DNA of 32,204 bases from a virus, in IMG/VR virus record IMGVR_UViG_3300009703_003284, positions 1-32,204 of that record. The stretch is one strand, 5' to 3'. This document shows positions 1 through 8,184 of the stretch, piece after piece (within the stretch, counting starts at the first letter, position 1; each line of letters begins with the position of its first letter). Position numbers and translations under genes: made by a program. The notes under the pieces were generated by a model that was given only the letters and a program-made list of their open reading frames with translations, searched no databases and was not told the origin of the DNA.

Positions 1-227
1 AACTTGACGAAGGTCAAGATTGCCGTCCCGGTCATATATGGAATGATAAAGCTGGCAAATGTGTTAAGAAGCCAAAAGACGAGCATGATGCTGATATGAG
101 AGCAGCAAATGCACAAACAGCTTCCATGGCTGGTTATAACCCGATAGACGAATCTAAGAAGAAAAAATCCCGTAAGAAGGGTGGTACCTACGGGATGGGC
201 GATTCGCACGCCGGAGACGATGACTGA
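1..227 (+). CDS. C-terminal end of a small basic phage protein (partial)
   Basis: An open frame (first full codon at base 3) runs in from the left edge and stops with TGA at 225-227, giving about 74 C-terminal residues. It holds two cysteines 12 residues apart in a C-x-P-G-H-x-W-x(5)-G-x-C arrangement, then a lysine-rich stretch (four lysines, S, R, KK) and an acidic end (GDDD). The Cys/Gly/Trp pattern resembles small Cys-bracketed motifs seen in phage structural or secreted proteins, but I do not recognise the family. It converges on phoH. The 5' part lies outside the window, so neither its length nor its function can be judged. Confidence 0.55.
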   Translation, partial: LDEGQDCRPGHIWNDKAGKCVKKPKDEHDADMRAANAQTASMAGYNPIDESKKKKSRKKGGTYGMGDSHAGDDD

Positions 228-236
228 GCTTAATTA

Positions 237-254
237 AATAGGCGGTCGTCTATT
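237..254. terminator. possible bidirectional terminator between convergent genes
   Basis: An inverted repeat AATAGGC / GTCTATT (7 pairs, one of them G-T) with a GGTC loop sits exactly in the 25-bp gap between the upstream plus-strand gene and the minus-strand phoH stop. It is followed by an AT-rich stretch rather than a clean T-run, so its terminator strength is uncertain. The placement is the main argument. Confidence 0.35.
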
Positions 255-1023
255 ATATATGTTTAACCTTCTTAACTATATACTTACATAGTTCAGATCT
301 CATAATATCATCTTCATCGAATGCAAAGGTATGTATACCTCTCGCTTGACTCTCTTGATCTGTAAACGTTTTGTATAGTTTCTCAAATCCACCAATCTGA
401 TCTCTATTTCTTAAGTCAGTTTGCATAGGATCTGCTAATACAAAACAACGACTACCTTCACCAAGACGTGTTAATACTGTTGTTATCTCTTTCAGAGAGC
501 TGTTTTGTGCCTCATCAAGTATAATGCATTTACTTTTCCAGTTCATACCTCTAGCAAAGTTTACAGGAAACATACTTATACGCCCTTCCTGTTCCAATTT
601 CTCTGCTCTAATTGTAGGTAATAATTCGTCTAATTTATCCAAGAACGGTAAATTATAAAATCTTAGTTTATCTTCAGCTGTACCTGGTAAATATCCAAGC
701 TTGCTATCAGAAGATTCAACCGCAGATCGGAGATACATAATATCGCTAATAGCTTTCATATTAAGCAATTGTAATCCACAATATACTGACAATAGAGATT
801 TTGCTGTACCAGCAGGTCCATTGACAAATACAATTCGTGTACTGTGATTTAACGCAATCTTAAAAAAATCTTTCTGTTTATCTGTCCATGGTAGTTGATT
901 TACTTTAATAGTACGTTTAATTGGATTAGGATTTTCCCATACATCTTCTGGTGAAAATGTATCATCGATAATTTCCCGAGCTTCGACTTTGTCGCGAGCT
1001 CGAGAACTACGTTTTCTTTTCAT
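253..1023 (-). CDS. phoH: PhoH-like P-loop ATPase
   Basis: 256-residue PhoH-family ATPase. Walker A is GPAGTAKS (residues 69-76), Walker B is IILDEAQN (167-174), and the ADPMQTDL segment typical of PhoH follows near 197-204. The N-terminus is basic (RKRSSRARDK). PhoH is one of the commonest accessory genes of marine phages. It has been linked to phosphate starvation and RNA metabolism, but its role in infection is unsettled. The gene stands alone on the minus strand, back to back with the sugar island. A late-type AATAAATA box lies 7 nt before its ATG. The family assignment is firm; the function is not. Confidence 0.92.
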   Translation of the reverse strand: MKRKRSSRARDKVEAREIIDDTFSPEDVWENPNPIKRTIKVNQLPWTDKQKDFFKIALNHSTRIVFVNGPAGTAKSLLSVYCGLQLLNMKAISDIMYLRSAVESSDSKLGYLPGTAEDKLRFYNLPFLDKLDELLPTIRAEKLEQEGRISMFPVNFARGMNWKSKCIILDEAQNSSLKEITTVLTRLGEGSRCFVLADPMQTDLRNRDQIGGFEKLYKTFTDQESQARGIHTFAFDEDDIMRSELCKYIVKKVKHI

Positions 1024-1030
1024 CTATAAT

Positions 1031-1038
1031 TATTTATT
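1031..1038 (-). promoter_or_regulatory. T4-late-like promoter box before phoH
   Basis: On the minus strand the octamer AATAAATA (7 of 8 to the T4 late consensus TATAAATA) ends 7 nt before the phoH ATG. With T4-like geometry, transcription would start within 1-3 nt of the start codon. Similar octamers precede the gp15-, gp20- and baseplate-type genes in this window, which supports it. Confidence 0.45.
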
Positions 1039-1041
1039 CTC

Positions 1042-1069
1042 TTGATTATTAAAACATATACTATATAAT
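1042..1069 (+). promoter_or_regulatory. sigma70-like promoter giving a near-leaderless mRNA for the sugar operon
   Basis: TTGATT at 1042-1047, a 16-bp spacer, and a perfect TATAAT at 1064-1069. The ATG of the first glycosyltransferase is 7 nt further on, so the expected transcription start falls on or next to the start codon. AAGG lies only 2 nt from the ATG, too close to act as a normal ribosome-binding site. Confidence 0.65.
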
Positions 1070-1076
1070 TAAGGTA

Positions 1077-1889
1077 ATGGGTAAAATTGGATTAGGTATT
1101 ATTACGTGTAATCGTGAAGATTTTTATAAGCAATGTTTAGATAGCATACCTACAGATGTGGTTGATGTATTAGTTACTATTAATGATGGAAAACCGTATG
1201 AAGGTGTATACGACAGCCATGAATATATACAACATGAAAAAAATAAAGGTGTAGGTGTCACTAAAAACCAGGCAATGAAATATCTTTTAGATAATGATTG
1301 CGAACATGTATTTTTAATTGAAGATGATATTATTATAAAAGACAAAAACGTTTTCAAAAAATATATCGATACGGCTAAAGCGTCTGGTGTATGGCATATG
1401 ATGTTCGGTTACCACGGACCTGCAAACAAAACACCAGACAAAAAACCAAATCCAAAATTAGTCGTCGACTATGGTGAGCATAAAATCGCTTTTAATCATA
1501 ATTGCGTAGGAGCGTTTTGCTATTACCATAAAGGTATTTTGAAAAATGCTGGTCTAATGGACGAAGCATATAAGAATGCGTGGGAGCATGTAGCACATTC
1601 ATATGATATTGTACGTTTAGGATTGTTACCGGCTTACTGGTGGTGGCCAGACGTAGCTAACAGCTATGAATATCTAGATGAGTTAGCGTGTAGCGAAGAA
1701 AATTCATCTATAAGATGGGAAGATAATACAAAGAGAATCGCTAAATCAGATTGGCAAGAGAACATTTCCAAAGGTGCAGAGCATTTCTATAAAAAGTATA
1801 ATCAATTACCAACAAGTATTCCAGATACTCCAATTGATACTATACAAGAGCGTCTTAAAGTAATAAAGAAGAACTATGCACGACTTTAA
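1077..1889 (+). CDS. GT-A fold glycosyltransferase (GT2-like)
   Basis: 270-residue protein with a nucleotide-sugar-binding Rossmann-like start (LGIITCNRE), the INDG segment typical of GT2-type enzymes, and an acidic metal-binding motif in LIEDDIII (EDD at 82-84) in the place of DxD. The KNKGVGVTKNQAM segment (56-68) before it matches the usual 'N.G...A.N.' part of GT2 domains. There is no signal peptide or membrane segment, so it is a cytoplasmic transferase. Donor and acceptor cannot be read from the sequence. It is the first gene of the sugar operon, directly behind a leaderless-type promoter, and overlaps the next gene by 14 nt, indicating co-translation. Confidence 0.8.
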   Translation: MGKIGLGIITCNREDFYKQCLDSIPTDVVDVLVTINDGKPYEGVYDSHEYIQHEKNKGVGVTKNQAMKYLLDNDCEHVFLIEDDIIIKDKNVFKKYIDTAKASGVWHMMFGYHGPANKTPDKKPNPKLVVDYGEHKIAFNHNCVGAFCYYHKGILKNAGLMDEAYKNAWEHVAHSYDIVRLGLLPAYWWWPDVANSYEYLDELACSEENSSIRWEDNTKRIAKSDWQENISKGAEHFYKKYNQLPTSIPDTPIDTIQERLKVIKKNYARL

Positions 1890-2697
1890 GGATATAAGCA
1901 TCTTAATTCATGTACAGATTGATGTACAGGATCGCATCGATAATCTTACCGGTGTAATGGATTACTATTATAATAATTGTGAGAATGTTCAATTTGTTAT
2001 CGTAAATGATGATGCCGAGCCGGATAATAGATTGAAGGATCTATATGCTAAATATGGTGATACAAGCAAATTCCTTTTCCAAAAAAACGCTGACATGTAT
2101 CACCGTACCAAAGCTTTCAACCAAGCTTCAACAAATACAGATAGAGATTTTTTAATTGCAGGCGACACCGACGTCATTGTACACCCTACACATTTATTAT
2201 CCTGTGTTGAAATGATGCGTGATGATGAAAATATTGGTGCAATGTATCCATATAATGGACTATTCATACATGTAAGCGATAAGCATAAACAAACAATTTT
2301 AGAAACACATAATATAGATTTTTTAGATCAATATATACCTGACAAAGAACATCAAATACCAAATTATGAAAATGATGATATATTAGTTGCTCATCATCAG
2401 AGTCAAGGTGGGTGCAATATGTTTAGACATAAGCATTGGAAAACATTTAATGGTTATAATCCAGGTTTTATTGGCTGGGGATCAGAAGATAATGAAATAA
2501 ATCACCGCGTTCAAGTTATGGGATTTTTATTTGAACGCTATATGAACCCTACAGCTATTGCTTGGCATTTACCGCATCATAATACAGTAAGAGATAAAGA
2601 ACCATATTGTAGTAGAAATGATAGACTATGTAATGCAATTTCAACAATAAGAACAAAAACAGAAATGGAGAAATATATATCAACATGGAAGCTCTAG
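1876..2697 (+). CDS. GT2/GT7-like glycosyltransferase (galactosyltransferase-type)
   Basis: 273-residue GT-A enzyme. It has a VNDDAEPD donor-site segment (43-50), a DTD metal-binding motif (97-99) and a C-terminal acceptor-site signature G-G-x-x-M-F-R (178-184) with GWGSED (200-205). Together these are typical of the GT7 C-terminal domain found in beta-1,4-galactosyl/GalNAc transferases and chondroitin-polymerase-like proteins. A late His-rich segment (HLPHH, near 226-230) may bind metal. It starts inside the end of the previous gene and overlaps the following epimerase by 13 nt. The fold is secure; the sugar transferred is not known. Confidence 0.82.
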   Translation: MHDFKDISILIHVQIDVQDRIDNLTGVMDYYYNNCENVQFVIVNDDAEPDNRLKDLYAKYGDTSKFLFQKNADMYHRTKAFNQASTNTDRDFLIAGDTDVIVHPTHLLSCVEMMRDDENIGAMYPYNGLFIHVSDKHKQTILETHNIDFLDQYIPDKEHQIPNYENDDILVAHHQSQGGCNMFRHKHWKTFNGYNPGFIGWGSEDNEINHRVQVMGFLFERYMNPTAIAWHLPHHNTVRDKEPYCSRNDRLCNAISTIRTKTEMEKYISTWKL

Positions 2698-3605
2698 TAA
2701 CAGGCGGTGCTGGGTTTATAGGTAGTAATTTAGTTGACGAATTACTTCGATTAGGTTGGAATGTAGCTGTTGTTGACAGTGAAGCTTCAGAATCTAATGA
2801 ACAGTTCTTTTGGAATCAAAAAGCTGAAAATTACAAGTATGACATTACAGATTACAGGGGATTAAATTCTGTATTTGAACGTCATAATTTCGATTATGTA
2901 TTTCACTTAGCTGCAGAGTCGAGAATACAGCCTGCAATTGAAAATCCAATACGATGTACTAACGTTAATGTAACGGGTACTTGCAATGTATTACAATGTG
3001 CTCGTGAGCATAATGTAAAACGAGTTATGCATTCATCGACGTCATCAGCATACGGCTTGACTGAAATATCACCTCAGACTGAAGATTTACCAGTAGATTG
3101 TCTTAATCCATATTCCGTTACAAAAGTAGCAGGTGAGTCGTTATGTAAAATGTACTATGATTTATTCGGTGTTGAAACAGTTATATTTAGATATTTCAAT
3201 GTATATGGTTACCGTCAACCAACGAAAGGTGCATATGCACCAGTAGTTGGTCTTTTCTTAAAGCAATTTAAGGAGGGTAAGTCAATGACGGTTGTAGGAG
3301 ATGGTGAACAAAGAAGAGACTATACAAGCGTTAACGATGTTGTACAAGCAAATATAAAAGCAGCACTTACAGAAAATAAAGGCGCCTTAGGTAATATTAT
3401 TAATGTAGGTACAGGTATTAATCATAGCGTATTAGAACTCGCGAAAATAATTGGTGGTGAGATCGAATTTATTCCTGCAAGAAAAGGTGAAGCTAAAGTT
3501 ACTCTAGCTGATAATACAAGAGCAAGAGAATATCTCGGATGGAACCCTACAGGTAGTTTAGAACAATATATAACCGAACAATTAAATGATAACATCAAGA
3601 CTTAA
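2685..3605 (+). CDS. NAD-dependent sugar-nucleotide epimerase/dehydratase (GalE-like)
   Basis: 306-residue extended SDR. NAD-binding TGGAGFIGS at 6-14, the FHLAAES segment (73-79), a Ser/Thr-rich catalytic segment SSTSSAYG (117-124), the Tyr/Lys pair Y143-x3-K147 (YSVTK), and RYFNVYG further on, all typical of UDP-glucose 4-epimerase and UDP-glucuronate epimerase-type enzymes. The length fits the short bacterial WbpP/GalE-like group. It probably supplies a UDP-hexose for the neighbouring transferases, but substrate choice (Glc/Gal, GlcNAc/GalNAc, GlcA/GalA) cannot be read. It overlaps both neighbours. Confidence 0.88.
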   Translation: MEALVTGGAGFIGSNLVDELLRLGWNVAVVDSEASESNEQFFWNQKAENYKYDITDYRGLNSVFERHNFDYVFHLAAESRIQPAIENPIRCTNVNVTGTCNVLQCAREHNVKRVMHSSTSSAYGLTEISPQTEDLPVDCLNPYSVTKVAGESLCKMYYDLFGVETVIFRYFNVYGYRQPTKGAYAPVVGLFLKQFKEGKSMTVVGDGEQRRDYTSVNDVVQANIKAALTENKGALGNIINVGTGINHSVLELAKIIGGEIEFIPARKGEAKVTLADNTRAREYLGWNPTGSLEQYITEQLNDNIKT

Positions 3606-4419
3606 AGGCGGACTAGGTAATCAAATGTTTCAAATAGCTGCTGCGTATGGGACAGCTAAGTTACATAACACTGATATGGCAATTGATCTGTCTATTAAAC
3701 ATCATAGCGGACAAGGTCACCCACATAAAAAGTATGATGATAATTTATATAAATATATTCCTAGATTTGAGTTCAAAAATACGGAGTATGATATGTATAA
3801 TGAGCCTAATTTTAGTTATGATGCTATACCTAAGCCTATTGATGGTCGCCATATGATACTAGATGGCTATTTTCAAACCGAAAAATACTTTGAGCATTGC
3901 AAAGAAGGCATTAAAACTTTATTTCATATACCTGACGATATAAAGCAAGGCGTTAAAGAGAAACTAGATAAAATTAAAAATCATTTTAATAGAGATAAAG
4001 CGGTTTGTATACATGTTCGTCGAGGTGAGTATCTAAAATTACCCAATATTCATCCTGTACAGACAAAAGATTTCTTTGTAGATGCAATGTCCCAGTTTGA
4101 TTATTCATCTGTCGTATACGTTGTTATATCTGATGATATTGATTGGTGCGTAGAGAATATTAATTATTATAAGACAGCGTTTTGTAACACGGGGTATTCC
4201 TATGATACAGAGCCTGTAACAGACGATCTAAACGAATTATTTGATATGTATTTAGCAAGTCAATGCGACGGCAATATTATTTCAAATAGTAGCTTTGGTT
4301 GGTGGGGAGCATGGCTCAATACAACGGATAATAAAGTTATTGCTCCAAGTAAATGGTTTGGCCCTGATGGCCCACAAGATCACGGAGATGTATATGCACG
4401 GGAATGGATTAAACGTTAA
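3586..4419 (+). CDS. GT11 alpha-1,2-fucosyltransferase-like enzyme
   Basis: 277 residues, full length for bacterial GT11. It starts with the family signature GGLGNQMFQ (8-16), carries the donor-binding HVRRGEY (143-149) and ends with SNSSFGWWGAWL (233-244), all diagnostic of alpha-1,2-fucosyltransferases. The classical reaction moves L-fucose from GDP-L-fucose to a galactose 2-OH. Because this island also encodes a GDP-mannose 3,5-epimerase but no visible GDP-fucose pathway (no Gmd/Fcl pair), GDP-L-galactose is a plausible alternative donor; that is inference. It overlaps the upstream epimerase by 20 nt. Confidence 0.93.
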   Translation: MITSRLKGGLGNQMFQIAAAYGTAKLHNTDMAIDLSIKHHSGQGHPHKKYDDNLYKYIPRFEFKNTEYDMYNEPNFSYDAIPKPIDGRHMILDGYFQTEKYFEHCKEGIKTLFHIPDDIKQGVKEKLDKIKNHFNRDKAVCIHVRRGEYLKLPNIHPVQTKDFFVDAMSQFDYSSVVYVVISDDIDWCVENINYYKTAFCNTGYSYDTEPVTDDLNELFDMYLASQCDGNIISNSSFGWWGAWLNTTDNKVIAPSKWFGPDGPQDHGDVYAREWIKR

Positions 4420-4672
4420 AGCTGGTGAACGATATAAATGTAGGAACCCTAAGGGGTGTGATACATTTGTAAAATCACCAATGGTTGTATGCACGGGATG
4501 TGGATACATACAAACAGCAAAAGCAAGAAAGATAGATAAGGAGCTTACAGAGAAATTACGATCAGGAAAATATGAAAGCAGCAATACTAAAGCACTTAGA
4601 CGAGCCGCTAGAACTGATAACAACGGATATCCCCCAGGACCTTTATATCGGACAGGTTACGGTTCAAATTAA
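4394..4672 (+). CDS. small zinc-ribbon protein of unknown function
   Basis: A frame of about 92 residues with a C-x(5)-C ... C-x2-CG knuckle (KC-RNPKG-C, then CTGCG), followed by a basic region. The four cysteines look like a zinc ribbon. It fills the gap between the GT11 gene and the dehydrogenase, overlapping the former by 26 nt and running about 100 nt into the latter in another frame. ATG codons at 4388 and 4394 are both possible starts; an upstream in-frame ATG at 4295 would lie deep inside the GT11 gene and is unlikely. The coding case rests on the Cys pattern and on the gap it fills. The function is unknown. Confidence 0.5.
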   Translation: MHGNGLNVKAGERYKCRNPKGCDTFVKSPMVVCTGCGYIQTAKARKIDKELTEKLRSGKYESSNTKALRRAARTDNNGYPPGPLYRTGYGSN

Positions 4673-5573
4673 AGTAGCGGGTATTTGCGGTGCACAGCTA
4701 TTAGAGATTGGTGGCCATAAAGGTAATGGCAAATTTTTACCTCATATGATGGGTCATGAAGGTGGCGGTATCGTCGAAGCCATTGGGCCCGGTGTCACTA
4801 AAGTTAAGCCAGGTGACAGAGTAGTTATGCATTGGAGACCTGGTAGTGGAATAGAAGCACCTTTTGTGAAGTATGGTGATGTTGGTGCAGGTAAAGTAAC
4901 GACGTTTAGCGAAAAGGCTGTTGTATCAGAGAATCGATTAACACCAGTCAAAGATGCAGTACCATTTGAACTGTGCTCACTATTAGGTTGCGGTATTACT
5001 ACTGCATTTGGTGTTATTAACAATGATGCTAAAGTAAAAATGGGCGAAAGTGTGCTCGTTTTAGGGTGTGGAGGTGTAGGTCTTTCTATAATTAAGGGTG
5101 CATCGCTAGTCGGTGCAGCTCCTGTTACGGGATATGATATTTCTGATAAGAGAGACTTATCTGTACGCCATGGAGCTGATATTTTTCATACAAATTGGGA
5201 GTCGATTTCTGATAGTAATGATGTTATAATAGATACAGTTGGACATCCTGAATTATTTGCAAAAGCTATTAAAAAATTAGGCCCATCTGGTAGATATATT
5301 ATGGTTGGTCAACCAAAACCAGGTACAGATATATCAATTACTGATGCATATAATATGTTTGCAGGTACAGGTAAGACAATAATGGCAACACAAGGCGGCC
5401 AAACTAATCCTGATACGGATATACCGCGATATATTAGCATGTTTTTGAATGGTCGCTTTGATTATAGGGAGCTTATAACACATAGATATAAATTAGAAGA
5501 TGTCAACGAAGCGATTGATGTAGTTAGAAGAGGAAACGCAGGGAGAGTTTTATTAAACATTAACGATGAGTGA
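4572..5573 (+). CDS. zinc-type medium-chain dehydrogenase (MDR/alcohol dehydrogenase family)
   Basis: 333-residue MDR protein. Catalytic-zinc candidates are C39 (AGICGAQ), H62-E63 (GHEGGG) and C140 (LLGCG). The NAD(P) Rossmann motif is GCGGVG (165-170), followed by YDIS with an Asp that favours NAD. The lobe that carries the four structural-zinc cysteines in classical ADHs is present in length but lacks those cysteines, so only the catalytic zinc is expected. It lies directly before the two transketolase halves (8-nt overlap), which suggests oxidation or reduction of a sugar or polyol made or used by them. Substrate unknown. Confidence 0.85.
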   Translation: MKAAILKHLDEPLELITTDIPQDLYIGQVTVQIKVAGICGAQLLEIGGHKGNGKFLPHMMGHEGGGIVEAIGPGVTKVKPGDRVVMHWRPGSGIEAPFVKYGDVGAGKVTTFSEKAVVSENRLTPVKDAVPFELCSLLGCGITTAFGVINNDAKVKMGESVLVLGCGGVGLSIIKGASLVGAAPVTGYDISDKRDLSVRHGADIFHTNWESISDSNDVIIDTVGHPELFAKAIKKLGPSGRYIMVGQPKPGTDISITDAYNMFAGTGKTIMATQGGQTNPDTDIPRYISMFLNGRFDYRELITHRYKLEDVNEAIDVVRRGNAGRVLLNINDE

Positions 5574-6300
5574 ATTAAACGAGAGATCTAAACAAGTTAG
5601 ACGTGATACTATTACACTTTCTAAAGCAAATGGTGGATATCATTATGGTGGTACATTTTCATGCACCGAAATTTTAATTAATTTATATGATCATGTACTT
5701 CAACCAGCAGATAGATTCATTTTAAGTAAAGGACACGCGTGTTGGTCGTATTATGTGTTGTTGCGTGAACGTGGATACGACCCTCCCTTAGAGGGACACC
5801 CTCACCGTGATGTACATAACGGGGTACATTGGACAACTGGAAGTGAAGGCCACGGTCTACCTGCAGGTTTAGGTATGGCTTGGGCAATGAAACGCAGCGG
5901 ATCACCAGGTAGAGTATTTGTATTAATGGGAGACGGTGAATGCCAAGAAGGTACAACATGGGAATCCTTATTAACAGGGGCACATCAAGGACTAGATAAC
6001 GTCGTTGCCATTGTTGATAATAATAAAATTCAAGGCTCAGGGTTTGTCAACGATATTTTACCTGTGAGCGCGTTAAAAGACTCGGCGGCATCTATTGGTT
6101 GGTACGTTACTGATGTAGATGGTCACGATAATGATGCGCTTGTCACTGCCTTGACACATGAATCTTTCAATAAACCTCACTTAATAATCGCAGACACGAT
6201 TAAAGGTAAGGGTGTTAGTTATATGGAAGGTCAACCTAAGTGGCACGCCAATTGGCCAGACCCAGAACACGAAGCAAAAGCTTTGGAGGAATTACAATGA
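5566..6300 (+). CDS. transketolase-like N-terminal (ThDP-binding, PP) subunit
   Basis: 244 residues corresponding to the pyrophosphate-binding half of split transketolases. The thiamine diphosphate/Mg motif GDG (122-124) to NN (152-153) is intact, as are SKGHA (54-58), SEGHG (93-97) and IKGKGVSYME (212-221). A separate gene encodes the pyrimidine-binding half with a 4-nt ATGA overlap, so the two form a heteromeric enzyme. The usual reaction transfers a two-carbon ketol unit between sugars. In a glycan cluster such pairs can make branched-chain or chain-altered sugars. This is an accessory sugar-building enzyme rather than a pentose-phosphate housekeeping gene, judging by context. Confidence 0.88.
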   Translation: MSELNERSKQVRRDTITLSKANGGYHYGGTFSCTEILINLYDHVLQPADRFILSKGHACWSYYVLLRERGYDPPLEGHPHRDVHNGVHWTTGSEGHGLPAGLGMAWAMKRSGSPGRVFVLMGDGECQEGTTWESLLTGAHQGLDNVVAIVDNNKIQGSGFVNDILPVSALKDSAASIGWYVTDVDGHDNDALVTALTHESFNKPHLIIADTIKGKGVSYMEGQPKWHANWPDPEHEAKALEELQ

Positions 6301-6779
6301 GACGAGCATTTGGTAAAACAATAGTTAAATTAGCGGAAAAGGATCCTAATATTATTCTTATCTCTGGAGATGTTGAGCAAGAAATGGATGAATATAAAGA
6401 TCGCTGGCCTGATAGGTATATTAATGCAGGATTATGCGAACAGACAATGATTAGTATGGCGGCAGGCATGGCAGCAGAGGGTCTCAGGCCAGTTGTTTAC
6501 TCTATAACACCATTTTTGATTGAAAGACCTTTCGAACAAATTAAAATAGACATTGACGAGCAATGTTTGCCTGTTATGTTAGTAGGTAACTCTGACTATC
6601 CCACTCATGGACCTACTCATAGACCGTTAAATGCTGAAGGATTGGTAGGTCTATTCAAAAATATAATGGGATATTTTCCGAGAAATTTATTTGAAACTGA
6701 AAAAGCTATGCTTGACGCATACTTAATGAAGAAGCCATCAATTATTTGTATTAAAAAAGAAGGTCTGCCATTTATATAA
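6297..6779 (+). CDS. transketolase-like pyrimidine-binding subunit, lacking the C-terminal domain
   Basis: 160 residues starting MRRAFGKT. It has the Pyr-domain hallmarks GLCEQTMISMAAGMA (45-59) with the catalytic glutamate E48 that activates ThDP, and THGPTH (103-108) with active-site histidines. Split transketolase C-subunits are normally around 300 residues because they carry a third domain; here the protein stops right after the Pyr domain (KPSIICIKKEGLPFI). The start is set by the ATGA overlap with the PP subunit and a GGAGG ribosome-binding site; in-frame codons upstream would give a longer, unconserved start. The missing domain is not needed for ThDP chemistry in some relatives. Confidence 0.85.
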   Translation: MRRAFGKTIVKLAEKDPNIILISGDVEQEMDEYKDRWPDRYINAGLCEQTMISMAAGMAAEGLRPVVYSITPFLIERPFEQIKIDIDEQCLPVMLVGNSDYPTHGPTHRPLNAEGLVGLFKNIMGYFPRNLFETEKAMLDAYLMKKPSIICIKKEGLPFI

Positions 6780-7459
6780 TGAGTAAAGTCGCGCTAATAA
6801 CAGGATCTAGTAGAGGTCTCGGTGAACAGTTAGCATATAAGCTAGCTGAGCGCGGTTATAAGCTCTATATACACGGTAGAGATGAAAAGAATCTCGCGAT
6901 ACTACGTCAGAAAATCAAATCAACATACAATGTGTATTGCGAATACATCGTAGCTGATCTAAAAACTAAAACTGGCGTTGAAGTTATTAAGCAATATTTT
7001 ACAAAACCTATAAGCGTGTACATTAACAATGCAGGTATATATCAACATGGCGATATAATTGACATGTCTGACGACGAAATTGTCGATGTTGTTAATGTAA
7101 ATATGCTTCATCCTATATTAATAACAAAGCACGCATATAAAACTTTTAAGAAGAATAATAAAGGTACTATTATTAACATTAATTCCGTTGCAGGTAAAAC
7201 GGGAAACCCTAACGAGTCAATTTATTGTGCATCAAAATTTGGTCTAAGAGGCTTTACATCATCATTGCAAATGACTTGCGCACCAGTAAAGGTTATTGAT
7301 GTGTATCCAGCCGGTATTAAAACAGATATGACAAAGCATAGAGATGATCATAATAATTTTATTGACCCAGATGAAGCGGCTGATGTTATTTGCTCGTCAT
7401 CTTTAGACTATACAACATTTAGGCCAGCAGAATTAGAATTAAGAAGGATGAAATACTAA
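6779..7459 (+). CDS. classical short-chain dehydrogenase/reductase
   Basis: 226-residue SDR. Cofactor motif TGSSRGLG (8-15), NNAG (83-86), catalytic S136 (INSVAG) and Y149-x3-K153 (YCASK), then the PAGIKTDM segment. HGRDEK near 32-37 has an Arg after the second strand, which often goes with NADP(H). It overlaps the transketolase subunit (TAATG) and the next gene (TAATG), so it is firmly inside the operon. It probably reduces a keto-sugar or sugar nucleotide, perhaps the product of the transketolase pair; this is inferred from position only. Confidence 0.88.
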   Translation: MSKVALITGSSRGLGEQLAYKLAERGYKLYIHGRDEKNLAILRQKIKSTYNVYCEYIVADLKTKTGVEVIKQYFTKPISVYINNAGIYQHGDIIDMSDDEIVDVVNVNMLHPILITKHAYKTFKKNNKGTIININSVAGKTGNPNESIYCASKFGLRGFTSSLQMTCAPVKVIDVYPAGIKTDMTKHRDDHNNFIDPDEAADVICSSSLDYTTFRPAELELRRMKY

Positions 7460-8184
7460 TGAGAGAGGAAATAATCTTTAGTCAACCATGGGGAGGTCTT
7501 GGAGACAACTTACAGTTTTCAACTTTACCTAGATTGTATCATCAAGCCGGTTACGATTTTTATATTAGCAATCAAAATACATTGCGTAATTCTGAAATAT
7601 TTAACATGGTTTGGGAAAGTAACCCATATGTAAAAGGTGTATCTGATGAGCCACCGAATGCTGGTTACCCGGCACATCCAGCTGATAGAGGCGATTTTAA
7701 GGAATATAATATTATAACAGCGTGGGAAAAATCTCACGGCTTTGAAGATGGTCGCCCATTCAAAACACCTGAGCTGTATCACATACCGGAAATTGTAGAG
7801 TCAGTTAGAGGCAAAACAATTATTGAGCTAGGCGCAGTATGCCTTGAAGGTAAATATGATATGCAAAAAGTAGCGGAATATATTGATAAGAACTACAAAG
7901 ACGACTATCCGCTATTAATTTCAAGAAAAGACAACCCTAGATTGCATAATACATTTGGTGCTAAGGTAGTTGATCACGTTATAGAGTATGACAAGTATCA
8001 AGATTATCTTAATATATTAAGTTCTTGTAGAAATTTAGTGTGCTTATTTAGCGGTACCGCTGCAGTAGCGTCCGCGCTAGACCCGCATGATATGATTGAT
8101 AAAAAATGTTTATATCACAGAAGTAATTTTGGTGATATGGGGTCAACATTTATATTTGAAAATTTTGAATTTATTGAGTTATGA
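7459..8184 (+). CDS. GT9-like (ADP-heptose transferase fold) glycosyltransferase candidate
   Basis: 241-residue protein beginning with WGGLGDNLQFSTLPRLY (11-27), the GGLGDxL loop typical of GT-B enzymes of the GT9/heptosyltransferase type. The C-terminal half has an SGTAAVASAL segment (198-207) in the position of the donor-binding 'sGtaaiA.al' of that group. It is shorter than standard heptosyltransferases (about 320-350), as is common in phage and marine versions. No membrane segment. It is likely a cytoplasmic glycosyltransferase; donor unknown. Confidence 0.68.
   Translation: MREEIIFSQPWGGLGDNLQFSTLPRLYHQAGYDFYISNQNTLRNSEIFNMVWESNPYVKGVSDEPPNAGYPAHPADRGDFKEYNIITAWEKSHGFEDGRPFKTPELYHIPEIVESVRGKTIIELGAVCLEGKYDMQKVAEYIDKNYKDDYPLLISRKDNPRLHNTFGAKVVDHVIEYDKYQDYLNILSSCRNLVCLFSGTAAVASALDPHDMIDKKCLYHRSNFGDMGSTFIFENFEFIEL

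Noticed and set aside
4282-4623. Minus-strand frame of 113 codons opposite the GT11/zinc-ribbon junction
   Set aside because: Antisense to well-supported plus-strand genes, with no recognisable motif or upstream signal.
6240-6296. Longer start for the transketolase Pyr subunit (19 extra residues from a TTG-type codon)
   Set aside because: The extra part lies inside the PP subunit gene and is Arg/Pro-rich; the ATG at 6297 has a GGAGG ribosome-binding site and the usual ATGA junction.
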